A DNA stretch of 64,000 nucleotides from positions 62,001 to 126,000 of the forward strand of contig NZ_JAHBCL010000012.1 in assembly GCF_018390735.1 (NCBI RefSeq). The letters run 5' to 3'. This document shows positions 52,938-62,011 of the stretch, in pieces. The notes beneath the pieces are model-generated. The model was given only the letters and a program-made list of their open reading frames with translations, was not told the DNA's origin and did no database searches. Each line of letters begins with the position of its first letter. The stretch's first letter is position 1. The position numbers and the translations under genes were made by a program. The stretch is from Fusibacter paucivorans. Its GTDB lineage: Bacteria; Bacillota; Clostridia; Peptostreptococcales; Acidaminobacteraceae.

Positions 52938-54287
52938 ATGAATGTTCAAATGAGGAACCTGTTTATCAGTCTCATCGTCCCACTGATTATCATCGTTGTC
53001 AAACCGTTTAATCTTTCTTTTAACCAAGCAATGGTGCTTGCCACACTGGTACTGACCATAACCCTCTGGGTCAATGGCGCCGTTCATAAAACACTTGTTT
53101 CACTGATGGCACTTCTGCTTTTTTTCACATTTGGCCATCCGCCAATACAGCGATTGCTTCAGTTTCCGCTTTCTGAGAATTTCATTCTCATTGTATTTGC
53201 ATTTGTTTTTTCCCAAGGCATTGCCAACAGCGGCCTGCCGGAAGTTCTTATTGAACCGTTTCTCTTCCGTCGCGCCACGACAAAGTATCGGCTGCTCTTC
53301 ATAATATTTCTCTTGGCGTTCTTAATGATCTTTGTCATTCCACAGCCGTTCTCAAGAGTTATCATCTTATCCCATATTTTCAGCCGATATTATGAAAAAT
53401 TAAAACTTCCGGCAGCGGTTCAAGAGCCACTAATCTTCGCCGTATTCCTCTTTTCGATGTTTATCAATATGACGATGATTCGCGGCGATATTATTTTAAA
53501 CAATGCGCTCATTACCATGAGCGGGCAACACATTAACGAGCTGATGTGGCTAAAGATCATGTTCCCGCCTACTTTAGTCTATTGCCTGCTGGGGCTATTG
53601 CTCTTTGGCTTTATTTTCCACGCTGAACTAACAACCTATCAGAAAATATCTGCCGCGTTTTCGCATCAGGCGCACACGGGGATCACCACTTCTCAAAAGA
53701 AATATTTAATCGTCCTTGTCCTCATGCTCATCATTTGGGCAACAGAAGATTTCCACGGCATCAGCGGTACCTACGTTGTCATCATCAGTACCTTACTTAT
53801 GTTTCCGATGGGGCTGCTGCATAAAGATGATCTTAAATCTGTCAACGGCCATTTGCTTATTTTCCTGACAGCCGCTTTTGCCATTGGCCCAGTCATGACA
53901 GTCAGCGGATTGGCAGATATTCTCTTCTCAGGTTTTATTCATATATTCCCTGAAACATTCAACACCGTTTACCAAGCGGCGGTGCTCTTTGTAACGGGAT
54001 TATTACACATGGTGCTCGGCAGCAATATTACTACCATGTCTGTAGCTCTCCCGGGACTGATGACTGTTTCATCCGGTATCGCTTCGCCCATTGTCATGAT
54101 GTTCCTTATTTTCATCACCGTCTGCGGTCATTTTATCCTGCCGTTTCACAATGTTATCTTGCTAATCGGCAATGGCAGCGGTCTCTATGACGCAAAGCCG
54201 GTGGTCAAATACGGCCTATGGCTGCTGCCGGTTATGGTATTGGCTGCATTTTTGATTTATTTGCCTTGGTGGCATCTCGTTCTCTAA
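52938..54287 (+). CDS. SLC13/DASS-like anion (dicarboxylate) transporter family protein
   Basis: A 449-residue membrane protein with about 11-12 hydrophobic segments, resembling the SLC13/ArsB ion-transporter superfamily of sodium- or proton-driven carboxylate, sulfate or arsenite carriers. Two inverted-repeat-like regions, FVFSQGIANSGLPEVLI near 90-106 and GPVMTVSGLADILFSGF near 317-333, fit the family's two helical-hairpin motifs. Substrate not determinable. TAGGAG lies 6 nt before the ATG at 52938. It converges with fabG across a bidirectional terminator. Confidence 0.65.
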   Translation: MNVQMRNLFISLIVPLIIIVVKPFNLSFNQAMVLATLVLTITLWVNGAVHKTLVSLMALLLFFTFGHPPIQRLLQFPLSENFILIVFAFVFSQGIANSGLPEVLIEPFLFRRATTKYRLLFIIFLLAFLMIFVIPQPFSRVIILSHIFSRYYEKLKLPAAVQEPLIFAVFLFSMFINMTMIRGDIILNNALITMSGQHINELMWLKIMFPPTLVYCLLGLLLFGFIFHAELTTYQKISAAFSHQAHTGITTSQKKYLIVLVLMLIIWATEDFHGISGTYVVIISTLLMFPMGLLHKDDLKSVNGHLLIFLTAAFAIGPVMTVSGLADILFSGFIHIFPETFNTVYQAAVLFVTGLLHMVLGSNITTMSVALPGLMTVSSGIASPIVMMFLIFITVCGHFILPFHNVILLIGNGSGLYDAKPVVKYGLWLLPVMVLAAFLIYLPWWHLVL

Positions 54288-54350
54288 CACGCAGTTCCTA
54301 AAGTCACTAAATATCTATACAGCGCTTTGAACAGTCTCTTGACTGCATAA

Positions 54351-54386
54351 AAAACACCTGACAGTTAATACCTTGTCAGGTGTTTT
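54351..54386. terminator. Bidirectional terminator between the transporter and the SDR gene
   Basis: AAAACACCTGACA (54351-54363) and TGTCAGGTGTTTT (54374-54386) form a perfect 13-bp stem with a 10-nt loop; T-runs lie on both strands at the stem base. Confidence 0.9.
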
Positions 54387-54434
54387 CAGTTGCTTCATTA
54401 TTTCTGCTTGATGATCACTAACCGCTTTAACGCA

Positions 54435-55178
54435 TCAGACGTATATACCGCCGTTGATATTAATCGTTTGACCATTGATGTAATCACTGTCAGATGACGC
54501 TAAAAAGCGTATGACTTTTGCAACTTCCTCCGGCATTCCGGGGCGCTGCATTGGTATTTTTGAAATAATTTTTTGCTGGACAGCCTCTGGAATACGGTCG
54601 GTCATATCCGTTTTAATAAAGCCTGGCGCAATGGCATTGATTCTTATATTATAGCGCGGCAATTCTTTGCTGAGGCTTTTGACGAAACCGATCACACCTG
54701 CCTTTGATGCAGCATAGTTTGTCTGTCCGTAATTGCCTTCATTGCCTGATAGTGAGCTCACACAGACAATATTGCCGCCTGCACCACCTGCTGCCATCAC
54801 TTTGACAACTTCCTGTGTACAGATGAACATAGATGTCAAATTGATCTGAATAACAGCCTGCCAATCGTCGTCGGACATTTTTAAGAATGACCGATCTTTC
54901 GTAATCCCGGCATTGTTAACCAAGAGGTCAATTTTACCGTATGTCTCATGTACTTTCTGTACCATATCGGCAACTGCCTCCCGTTTCGTAATATCGACAG
55001 TATATGACGCTGCTTTGCCGCCGTTTCCTAAAATTTCTTCACAAGCAGCTTCTGCATTTTCACGATTAATATCGACGATCACCACAATGGCGCCAGCGCT
55101 GGCAAGCTCCAAGGCCATTGCTCTGCCAAGCCCCCTACCGGCACCTGTGATGATTGCGACTTGATTATCTAATTGCAT
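54435..55178 (-). CDS. Short-chain dehydrogenase/reductase (FabG / acetoacetyl-CoA reductase-like)
   Basis: A 247-residue SDR oxidoreductase. NAD(P) motif TGAGRGLG near 11-18, NNAG near 88-91, catalytic Ser in VSSLSG near 140 and YAASK near 154-158; INGGIYV end is typical of FabG-like enzymes. In this cluster it most likely reduces or oxidises a 3-oxoacyl/3-hydroxyacyl compound such as acetoacetyl-CoA or 3-hydroxybutyrate. It is the last gene of the sigma-54-controlled operon, with AGGAGG before its ATG, 9 bp after the permease gene. Confidence 0.88.
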   Translation of the reverse strand: MQLDNQVAIITGAGRGLGRAMALELASAGAIVVIVDINRENAEAACEEILGNGGKAASYTVDITKREAVADMVQKVHETYGKIDLLVNNAGITKDRSFLKMSDDDWQAVIQINLTSMFICTQEVVKVMAAGGAGGNIVCVSSLSGNEGNYGQTNYAASKAGVIGFVKSLSKELPRYNIRINAIAPGFIKTDMTDRIPEAVQQKIISKIPMQRPGMPEEVAKVIRFLASSDSDYINGQTININGGIYV

Positions 55179-55187
55179 ATCAGCCTC

Positions 55188-56480
55188 CTAGTAAAAAACA
55201 GAACCCATTAGAATAATCGCCAGTGTACAAACAAGCGGCATGAGCACCGTTGTCGCAAAGACGTGTTTATAGCCCTTCGCATAAGAAACGCCGCTTAGAG
55301 TGAAGAATACGACGACGACAGAGTTCCACGGCAATGAATCAAATCCTAATGAAGCCGTTGATATCAAACGGTGCAATAATTCCGGATTATATCCCCATGA
55401 TAGAAAATCGTTGCCGAAGAGTTCGAGAATCATCGTCATACTGCCTGAAGACGATCCTGTCATCGCTGATAAAATAGAGGTCGTCGCTACGACTTTAAAA
55501 AGACCAGGAATGCTCAAGTTCAGCAAGAAGTTTTTCATAACTTCGAAAAACGGCGCTACCGCTACGGTCCGCGCGACACCGACGACAACTGAAACGTAAA
55601 TAACCGGTAAGATCCCATTGGCAACCCCTGCATTTACCGTATCCAGCACATTTCCCATCGACTTTTTAAAGATTGCGATCCCAACGGCACTAGCAATAAT
55701 AAGACCAAAGACAATATCCACTTTTAAGACATTGATAATAACGAGCGCCAAACCAATTGGTAAAATTGAGAGCCAGAATGACGGTGCTGATTCGTTGAGC
55801 GCCGCTTCATCGAGTTCAATGGATTGCGTTAAACTAAATTCTTCCAAGTCAAAATGCTTTTCGCTGTTTTTCATAATCCATTTAATGTACAAATAACCAA
55901 TGATAAAATAAAGTACTGTTACGCTTAAACCAATAGCTGGCGCCGCCATGAGCGTCGTCCCAAAATAACTCGTAGGAATAATGTTGAGCAGCTGCAAACT
56001 CCCCGGCAGCATCCCAACGGGCGGAATAGTCCCAAGCATCGCAATACCCGGAAAATAGGACCACGGAATTCTAAGTTTCTTAAATAAGCTCTTGCCAATT
56101 GGCAAGATAAAGAAGACGATGACGAATATACTGACGCCGCCGTAGAGTAAGATGAGTGTTACAGCGACAAAAGTGGCCAACGACCATTTGTCGCCTGCTT
56201 TGCTGGCAATGGTATTTGCGATGCGCCATCCAGCGCCGCTGTCTTCCAGTACTTTGCCAAACAAGGCACCAAAACAGAAGAGGAGAAGGTATTTCCCCGC
56301 AAACCCCATAAACCCGTCGATGTATGGACCAGTCCACACTTCAGCGACATTCATACCGCTGAAGACGGCAATAATGGCACTGACGACCAAAGTAACCACG
56401 AGCAGATTAACCTTCTTCCATGCGCCGAACATCAACACAGCAAAACCAATGAGTATGCCTATACCACTCAAAACCGTCAT
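55188..56480 (-). CDS. GntP-family permease
   Basis: A 430-residue membrane protein of the gluconate:H+ symporter (GntP) family with about 12 hydrophobic segments. GALFGKVLEDSGAGWRIANTI near 70-90 and LSAMTGSSSGSMTMILELFG near 335-354 are recognisable GntP signatures. Some relatives carry D-3-hydroxybutyrate or other small hydroxy acids, which would suit this operon. AAGGGGG lies before the ATG. The gap of 37 bp to the CoA-transferase gene contains no signal. Confidence 0.87.
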   Translation of the reverse strand: MTVLSGIGILIGFAVLMFGAWKKVNLLVVTLVVSAIIAVFSGMNVAEVWTGPYIDGFMGFAGKYLLLFCFGALFGKVLEDSGAGWRIANTIASKAGDKWSLATFVAVTLILLYGGVSIFVIVFFILPIGKSLFKKLRIPWSYFPGIAMLGTIPPVGMLPGSLQLLNIIPTSYFGTTLMAAPAIGLSVTVLYFIIGYLYIKWIMKNSEKHFDLEEFSLTQSIELDEAALNESAPSFWLSILPIGLALVIINVLKVDIVFGLIIASAVGIAIFKKSMGNVLDTVNAGVANGILPVIYVSVVVGVARTVAVAPFFEVMKNFLLNLSIPGLFKVVATTSILSAMTGSSSGSMTMILELFGNDFLSWGYNPELLHRLISTASLGFDSLPWNSVVVVFFTLSGVSYAKGYKHVFATTVLMPLVCTLAIILMGSVFY

Positions 56481-56517
56481 AAATTTACCCCCTTATAATA
56501 GATTATATATGAAGTGC

Positions 56518-58077
56518 TTACAGCTTCATAACCTTTTGTAAACCGCCCCAATTCGTTTCAAAAATCTCTGCCGGCATCTGTTTTAAGTCTTCAGAAATCC
56601 TCGGTTTAAATGCCATTTGAGACAGAATATCCCGTTCGATATCAATGCCCGGTGCCACTTCAATAAGCGTCAAGCCCCCTGATTCGAGTTTAAAGACAGC
56701 GCGTTCCGTTACATAGAGAACCGGCTGACCCACTTGGCTGGCATATTGTCCGCTGAAAGTAATGTGATCGACTTGCTCAACAAATTTTTGTTTCGCACCT
56801 TCTTTGAGTATCACAAGCTTCCCGTCTTTGACTTCAGTTTTCAAACCGCCGGCCGTAAAGGTGCCGCAAAATACAACTTTCTTAGAGTTCTGACTGATAT
56901 TAATAAAACCGCCTGGTCCCACCACTTTTTCACCAAATTTGCTGACATTTAAATTCCCAAACTGATCGGTTTCAGCCAGTCCCAAGAAAGCCCCCGCCAG
57001 TCCGCCGCCATCATAGAAGTCAAACTGGTACTGATGATCGATAATTGCCTCAGCATTATAAGCAGTGGCAAAATCTACACCGCTTGCCGGAATCCCGCCG
57101 TAAGTCCCGAGCTCTGTCGTCATGGTGATATAATCGCTGACACCTTCTTCCGCCGCAACGCTGGCAATCCCCTCCGGCATCCCAATGCCTAGATTGACAA
57201 CCGTATTGGGGGTGAGCTCCATCGCCGCTCGGCGTGCAATGATTTTTCGATCGATTAATGGCAATTTCGGTATCGCATTTAGTGGTATCTTAACATCACC
57301 GTTCAGCGCAGGATTAAAGACCGTCCCTTTCGTCTGCATATGCTGTTCACGTGGTGCAACGACGATGTAGTCAATATAATTGCCGGGAACTTTAACGCTT
57401 TGAGGGTGAAGTTGATATGGTTTGCTAACGTATTCTACCTGTGCTATGACAATGCCGCCGCCGTTTTTGACTGCTTGCGCCATTGAAATTGCTTCTAAGA
57501 AAAGCGGCTCCTTATCCATGGTTAAATTTCCCTTTTCGTCGGCAGTCGTTCCGCGAATAAAGGCAATATCTATTGGAAACGTCTTATAGAGCAGCCATTC
57601 TTCGCCTTCCAGCTCAATCACTTTTACCAGTTCATCTTTCGTACAAGGCGATACTTTGCCGCCGGTTTGCCGCGGATCGACAAAAGTACCAAGTCCGACT
57701 TTCGTAATAACGCCCATTTTTTTCCCGGCAATGTGGCGCCAAAGATGCGACATAACGCCCTGCGGCAGCAAGTGCGCCTCTATTTTATCCGCTCTGACTA
57801 GTTCACCGATTTTAGGCGCTTCTCCAATATGACCTGCAATAATTTTGCCAAGCAGTCCTTCGTGTCCCAAATGATTCATGCCCCGCGTTTTACCGTCGCC
57901 GCAGCCGCAGCTGTGTATAGCTGTAAGGTTTTGCGGTTTCCCCGTTTCCAAAAATCGCTTTTCGATACCGTCTGCTATATATTCCGGAAAACCCGCCAGT
58001 CCCGCTGTCGTCCAAACGGTGGATACACCATCTTGTATCAAATCTACGCACTGTTCCAATGTGATGACTTTTGACAT
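56518..58077 (-). CDS. Acyl-CoA:acetate/3-ketoacid CoA-transferase (fused alpha-beta, YdiF type)
   Basis: A 519-residue class I CoA-transferase with both halves in one chain. The N-half has FIRGTTADEKGNLTMD near 174-189; the C-half carries VNLGIGMPEGIASVA near 297 and the catalytic glutamate in TTELGTYGG near 322-330, followed by DFYDGGGLAGAFLGLAE near 355. It would move CoA between acetate (or another acid) and acetoacetate or a 3-ketoacid, activating the keto acid. GGGGG precedes the ATG. It is the third gene after the sigma-54 promoter. Confidence 0.9.
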   Translation of the reverse strand: MSKVITLEQCVDLIQDGVSTVWTTAGLAGFPEYIADGIEKRFLETGKPQNLTAIHSCGCGDGKTRGMNHLGHEGLLGKIIAGHIGEAPKIGELVRADKIEAHLLPQGVMSHLWRHIAGKKMGVITKVGLGTFVDPRQTGGKVSPCTKDELVKVIELEGEEWLLYKTFPIDIAFIRGTTADEKGNLTMDKEPLFLEAISMAQAVKNGGGIVIAQVEYVSKPYQLHPQSVKVPGNYIDYIVVAPREQHMQTKGTVFNPALNGDVKIPLNAIPKLPLIDRKIIARRAAMELTPNTVVNLGIGMPEGIASVAAEEGVSDYITMTTELGTYGGIPASGVDFATAYNAEAIIDHQYQFDFYDGGGLAGAFLGLAETDQFGNLNVSKFGEKVVGPGGFINISQNSKKVVFCGTFTAGGLKTEVKDGKLVILKEGAKQKFVEQVDHITFSGQYASQVGQPVLYVTERAVFKLESGGLTLIEVAPGIDIERDILSQMAFKPRISEDLKQMPAEIFETNWGGLQKVMKL

Positions 58078-58104
58078 GCTATTGCCCCCTTATTTTTTTG
58101 TTTC

Positions 58105-58144
58105 GACAGTCTGCATCGCTTTTCAGGGCGATGCGGTCTCTGTC
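58105..58144. repeat. Intercistronic hairpin between hbd and the CoA-transferase gene
   Basis: GCATCGC (58113-58119) with GCGATGC (58128-58134), extended outward by GACAG (58105-58109) and CTGTC (58140-58144). No T-tract follows on the minus strand, so it is more likely an mRNA processing or stabilising element than a terminator. Confidence 0.55.
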
Positions 58145-58192
58145 TTTAATGCTTAACGTTTTGTTTCTTCACAAATAGCTTTTATTTAACGC

Positions 58193-59047
58193 CTATTCGT
58201 AGTCATACCATCCCTTGCCTGTCTTCTTGCCGAGGCGATTGGCATTGATCATACGTCTAAGCGCTGTCGGCGGCGCCCAGTTAGGCAGTGCAAATTCACT
58301 ATAAAGGTATTCAAATGAATCAAAGGCAATGTCGAGCCCTGTATAATCCATGAGTTCAAATGGCCCCATAGGATGGTTAAGACCTAGTTTCAACGCCTTA
58401 TCAATATCTTCAAGTGATGCAATGCCTTCGTCATACACCAAATAGGCTTCTCTAAACTGCGGCAGCATGAGGCGATTGACGACAAACCCCGGCGAATCCT
58501 TTTTCACTTCAATGCTCTCTTTGCCAAGTGACGCAACATAGGTTTGCAATGCTTCAACCGTTGCGTCATCCGTATAATAGCCTCTGATGATTTCGACAAG
58601 GCGCATAATTGTCGCCGGGTTGAAAAAGTGCAGGCCTGCAAACTGATTACCGCGATCTGTCACAGCAGCAATTTTGGTAATGGACATCGTCGACGTATTG
58701 GTCGCAAATATTGTATGTGCATCACAAAGTGCAGATAGATTTTTAAAGACATCCTGTTTCACTTTTAAATTTTCAATGACGGCTTCAATCACGAGATCGA
58801 CGTCCTTCACTGTTTCCAGCACTGTGGTAAACGACAGTCTCTCCATAACCTCATCACCTGTTTCAGCGGACATTTTGCCTTTTTGGACGAGTTTGGCAAT
58901 ACCTTTTTCAATATTCGCCTTTGATTTTTGCAGCATTGGTTCTGCAATATCATATAAAATAACATCATAACCTGACTGTGCCGATATCTGTGCAATACCG
59001 GTTCCCATTGCCCCTGCGCCGATAACGGCAATTTTTTGAATAGCCAT
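58193..59047 (-). CDS. hbd: 3-hydroxybutyryl-CoA (3-hydroxyacyl-CoA) dehydrogenase
   Basis: A 284-residue NAD-dependent dehydrogenase interconverting 3-hydroxybutyryl-CoA and acetoacetyl-CoA. NAD-binding IAVIGAGAMGTGIAQISAQ near 5-23; catalytic region FAGLHFFNPATIMRLVEIIRG near 134-154 with the catalytic His, and SPGFVVNRLMLP near 180-191; ends HPMGPFELMDYTGLD and GKGWYDY. Length typical of the short bacterial form. AGGAGG before the ATG; 9 bp after the thiolase gene. Confidence 0.94.
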   Translation of the reverse strand: MAIQKIAVIGAGAMGTGIAQISAQSGYDVILYDIAEPMLQKSKANIEKGIAKLVQKGKMSAETGDEVMERLSFTTVLETVKDVDLVIEAVIENLKVKQDVFKNLSALCDAHTIFATNTSTMSITKIAAVTDRGNQFAGLHFFNPATIMRLVEIIRGYYTDDATVEALQTYVASLGKESIEVKKDSPGFVVNRLMLPQFREAYLVYDEGIASLEDIDKALKLGLNHPMGPFELMDYTGLDIAFDSFEYLYSEFALPNWAPPTALRRMINANRLGKKTGKGWYDYE

Positions 59048-59056
59048 AAATACCTC

Positions 59057-60241
59057 CTAATCTATTTTTAATACCAGTGCCGCAGCCGAATCACCTGCAT
59101 GGCAGCCTGCGACGACAGCATAACCGCCGCCTTTTAATACGGTCTCTTCAATTGCTTCTATTGCAAGTCTCGCCAGTGTCGGCCCCTGCGGATGACCAAA
59201 TACAACGGATGTGCCGTAATTGTTTACAGCATCCCATTTAAGCCCCAGCGTCTTGCAAAGATGCAAGTCATTAACGATAAATGGCGTATGATTCTTAAAT
59301 GTTTTTACATCCTTTAACGCGACCCCGGCATTTTTTAGTGCCATCTGAACAGCACCTGACGGTGCCGCAGGCATAGTCGCTGCTTTCGTGCGATTATAGC
59401 CATAGCCTACGACCTGTACAGTTACCGCTTCTTTTGAAAGCGCTTTGGCTTTTTCTTGATTGGTGACAAAGAGACCGACGTTGCCGTCAGCAGGATGTGT
59501 CTGTGAGCCAAATGTCAAAATACCGTCTTTTTGAACGGGTTTCAATTTTGCCAACCCTTCTTTCGATGAAGCTGCAATCCCTTCATCCATTTCGATCACC
59601 ACGGTTTTTTTCCGTGATGCGAGTTCAATCGGCAGCATGTAGCGCTTTTGGAACGCCCTGTCATCTGCTAATGCCATCTGATACTGCTCGTAACGCATCC
59701 ACGTCATTTCATCCGCTTCTTCTTTCGTAAAGCCATGTTCTTTTGCAACATTCTCACCAGTTGTCAGCATGCCATATCCCGTAGAGGGATCATAGCCCAT
59801 GTTATCGAGATTGATATTTTCAGAAAGGACTTCGCCGCCGGGACCTGCCGGATTTGGCCATACGATATGCGGTGCATTGGAGAGTCGATCTGTAAAAAGA
59901 CAATAGGCCGCATCTAAATACCCTGCCTCTACTGCCAACGCGGCATCAAAAATTGCCGTCGTCGATGTCGCACAGGCCTGCGTTACTGCCTGTCCTGTCA
60001 AATCGGGAAGTCCCATTAAGTGCGCCGCATAGGTCGGTGCGTAAAAACTGCCCTTTTGCAAAACCGTTTGACCAAAATAAAGGTAATCAATCAGTGTCGT
60101 GTCAATTTGTTTTAAATCGAAAAATCGACGGCTGGTCTTTGCACCGAGTACAATTGAATTTTCATTTTGCAGACTTCCCTGCCACTTGCAGAAAGGTGTG
60201 CTGTAATAACTCCCATAGGGAATATAGACATTTTTAAACAT
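59057..60241 (-). CDS. Divergent thiolase-family enzyme (acetyl-CoA C-acyltransferase-like)
   Basis: A 394-residue thiolase-fold protein. The nucleophile region QACATSTTA is present (Cys90) and GHPQGPTLAR gives the active-site His350, but two hallmarks differ: the usual NEAFA block reads NHTPF (317-321), and the C-terminal CxGGG block reads GCHAGDS with Cys380. It also starts unusually (FKNVYIPYGSYYSTPF). It may cleave or form a 3-oxoacyl-CoA with an unusual acyl group. First gene of the operon, 34 bp after the predicted sigma-54 start, with AAGGAGG before ATG. Confidence 0.82.
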   Translation of the reverse strand: MFKNVYIPYGSYYSTPFCKWQGSLQNENSIVLGAKTSRRFFDLKQIDTTLIDYLYFGQTVLQKGSFYAPTYAAHLMGLPDLTGQAVTQACATSTTAIFDAALAVEAGYLDAAYCLFTDRLSNAPHIVWPNPAGPGGEVLSENINLDNMGYDPSTGYGMLTTGENVAKEHGFTKEEADEMTWMRYEQYQMALADDRAFQKRYMLPIELASRKKTVVIEMDEGIAASSKEGLAKLKPVQKDGILTFGSQTHPADGNVGLFVTNQEKAKALSKEAVTVQVVGYGYNRTKAATMPAAPSGAVQMALKNAGVALKDVKTFKNHTPFIVNDLHLCKTLGLKWDAVNNYGTSVVFGHPQGPTLARLAIEAIEETVLKGGGYAVVAGCHAGDSAAALVLKID

Positions 60242-60285
60242 GTTACCTCCTTAGACTGGTATATTTCTTGCAATAATCTATTAAG

Positions 60286-60302
60286 AGCAAAACAAATGCC
60301 AA
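60286..60302 (-). promoter_or_regulatory. Predicted sigma-54 (-24/-12) promoter of the thiolase operon
   Basis: On the minus strand TTGGCATTTGTTTTGCT: GG and GC doublets are exactly 12 nt apart and both blocks fit TGGCA and TTGC. Expected start near 60275. The divergent neighbour encodes a sigma-54 activator. Confidence 0.8.
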
Positions 60303-60421
60303 ACTGTTTCAACAGCATGGCACGAAGGGGTGTAAAAGGCACAATATCAACGAAAAATCATATATTGAAAGACAGCACAGATTGCAGAAACGAACAATCC
60401 GATGTATCATAATAAATACAT
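60303..60421. promoter_or_regulatory. Candidate upstream activator sites between the thiolase operon and its regulator
   Basis: Two dyads lie behind the -24 box: CTGTT/AACAG at 60304-60315 and ATGTAT (60402-60407) with ATACAT (60416-60421). The second is about 115 bp upstream of the -24 box, a usual distance for enhancer-bound activators. Which one binds the regulator is unknown. Confidence 0.4.
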
Positions 60422-60480
60422 AACCTTCCCAAAGCTCTATTTTTTCGAACCAAAACCAGTACATCTAAACGGAGGTAGCA

Positions 60481-61884
60481 ATGCGACTGGAAAAGGACAT
60501 TCAAATATCCATTTCTCAAATTAAGCAAATCTTTGATCGTTCATTTGACGGCATCTTTGTAACGGACAGCGAAGGATATGTCATCTTCATCAATCACACA
60601 GCTGCACACCATTTAAATCGATCTGTGGAGAATACCATCGGCCTCAATGTCAACGAGTTGATGCAGATGGGCATTTACGACCGATCTGCTGCACTTGAAG
60701 CCATTAAACAAAAACGCACAATCACCATGCGCGTCAAAACCATCACCGGCAATTCTATCTCTACCTCACTGCCTATTATTGAAAACGACAAAGTGCTGAT
60801 GACTATTACCAATGTACGAAGTGAAAAAACGCTTGATTCTTACATTAAAGAACTTGAATACGAGCGTGCAACTGCTCAGCGCTACCGTTCTGCAGCAAAT
60901 TACTTAAGCGAAGTCAACAAAAAAAGCCGTCTAATCATTGCCAAAAGCAAGAGTATGGAAACAATTATCAATACAGCTCAAAACATTGCTACAACAGATT
61001 GTACTGTTTTAATCTCAGGAGAATCGGGTACCGGGAAGGAAGTTTTGTCCCGATTTATTCACCTCAACAGCACTCGCAGCGATGAGCCCTTTATCCCCGT
61101 CAATTGTGCAGCCATCCCGCATGAGCTCATCGAATCTGAATTTTTTGGATATGAAAAAGGCGCCTTTACAGGCGCCAATCAGCAAGGAAAACCGGGTTTT
61201 TTCGAAATGGCCAACAATGGCACACTTTTTTTAGATGAGCTTGGCGATATGCCGATTTCCATGCAGTCCAAGTTGCTGAGAGCGCTAGAAACGGGAGAAA
61301 TTCAAAGACTCGGCGGTACAACGCGTATCAAAACCAATGTCCGCGTCATCACGGCAACCAACAAAAACCTCCATCAACTAATGACCGAGGGCAAATTCAG
61401 AGATGATCTCTATTACCGGATCAGCGTTATCCCCTTTCAACTGCCGCCGCTTCGCGAACGCCCAGAAGATATTGTCGAGCTGTCAAATCACTTTTTACAG
61501 GAATATAATCTCAAATACAATGCCAATAAGTATTTTTCCGATCGGTCAATGCTGTCGTTAATGGATTATGCATGGCCAGGCAACATTAGAGAACTGCGCA
61601 ATATTATCGAGCGCATTTTTATCATCACACAAGGAGATCAGCTGGAGATTTCCAAGCAGATGATCAATCACCAACATTCTCGGATGACTTCAGCTTCTGA
61701 ATATGCCGAACTCGATCTAAAGAATTATATGCGTGAAGTTGAAAAACACTATATTTACAGAGCGCTCGAAAAACATGAAGGGCGTATTGGTGAAACTGCC
61801 GATTATCTTGGCATTCATCGTACATTGCTCTATAAAAAACTAAAGCAATTTGAAGAACTCGCCTGTGAAAGCATTGATTACTAG
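60481..61884 (+). CDS. Sigma-54-dependent transcriptional activator (PAS + AAA+ + Fis HTH)
   Basis: A 467-residue enhancer-binding protein. PAS sensor domain at about 12-120 (IFDRSFDGIFVTDSEGYVIFINHTAA), AAA+ domain with Walker A GESGTGKE at 180-187, the sigma-54 contact loop GAFTGA at 227-232, Walker B GTLFLDELGD near 250 and the second arginine region; C-terminal Fis-type HTH (GRIGETADYLGIHRTLLYKKL near 438-458). The N-terminus suggests it senses a small ligand directly. GGAGG precedes the ATG. It is divergent to the thiolase operon and convergent to the cleavage-enzyme operon. Confidence 0.95.
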   Translation: MRLEKDIQISISQIKQIFDRSFDGIFVTDSEGYVIFINHTAAHHLNRSVENTIGLNVNELMQMGIYDRSAALEAIKQKRTITMRVKTITGNSISTSLPIIENDKVLMTITNVRSEKTLDSYIKELEYERATAQRYRSAANYLSEVNKKSRLIIAKSKSMETIINTAQNIATTDCTVLISGESGTGKEVLSRFIHLNSTRSDEPFIPVNCAAIPHELIESEFFGYEKGAFTGANQQGKPGFFEMANNGTLFLDELGDMPISMQSKLLRALETGEIQRLGGTTRIKTNVRVITATNKNLHQLMTEGKFRDDLYYRISVIPFQLPPLRERPEDIVELSNHFLQEYNLKYNANKYFSDRSMLSLMDYAWPGNIRELRNIIERIFIITQGDQLEISKQMINHQHSRMTSASEYAELDLKNYMREVEKHYIYRALEKHEGRIGETADYLGIHRTLLYKKLKQFEELACESIDY

Positions 61885-61910
61885 TTGATAAATCGAATCC
61901 TCTCACCACA

Positions 61911-61947
61911 AAAAGCGCTTGCAAACGTTTTCGCTGCAAGTGCTTTT
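61911..61947. terminator. Bidirectional terminator between the sigma-54 activator and the cleavage enzyme
   Basis: AAAAGCGCTTGCA (61911-61923) and TGCAAGTGCTTTT (61935-61947), one G-U pair, 11-nt loop; T-runs at the stem base on both strands. Confidence 0.85.
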
Positions 61948-62011
61948 ATATGCATTAAATTATGATGTCATCATTCATTATCTCATTATTGCCGCATCAG
62001 CAATCAAGGCA

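Noticed and set aside
60325-60345. TGGCACG on the plus strand as a second sigma-54 promoter
   Set aside because: At the required distance the GC doublet of the -12 block is missing (TG instead).
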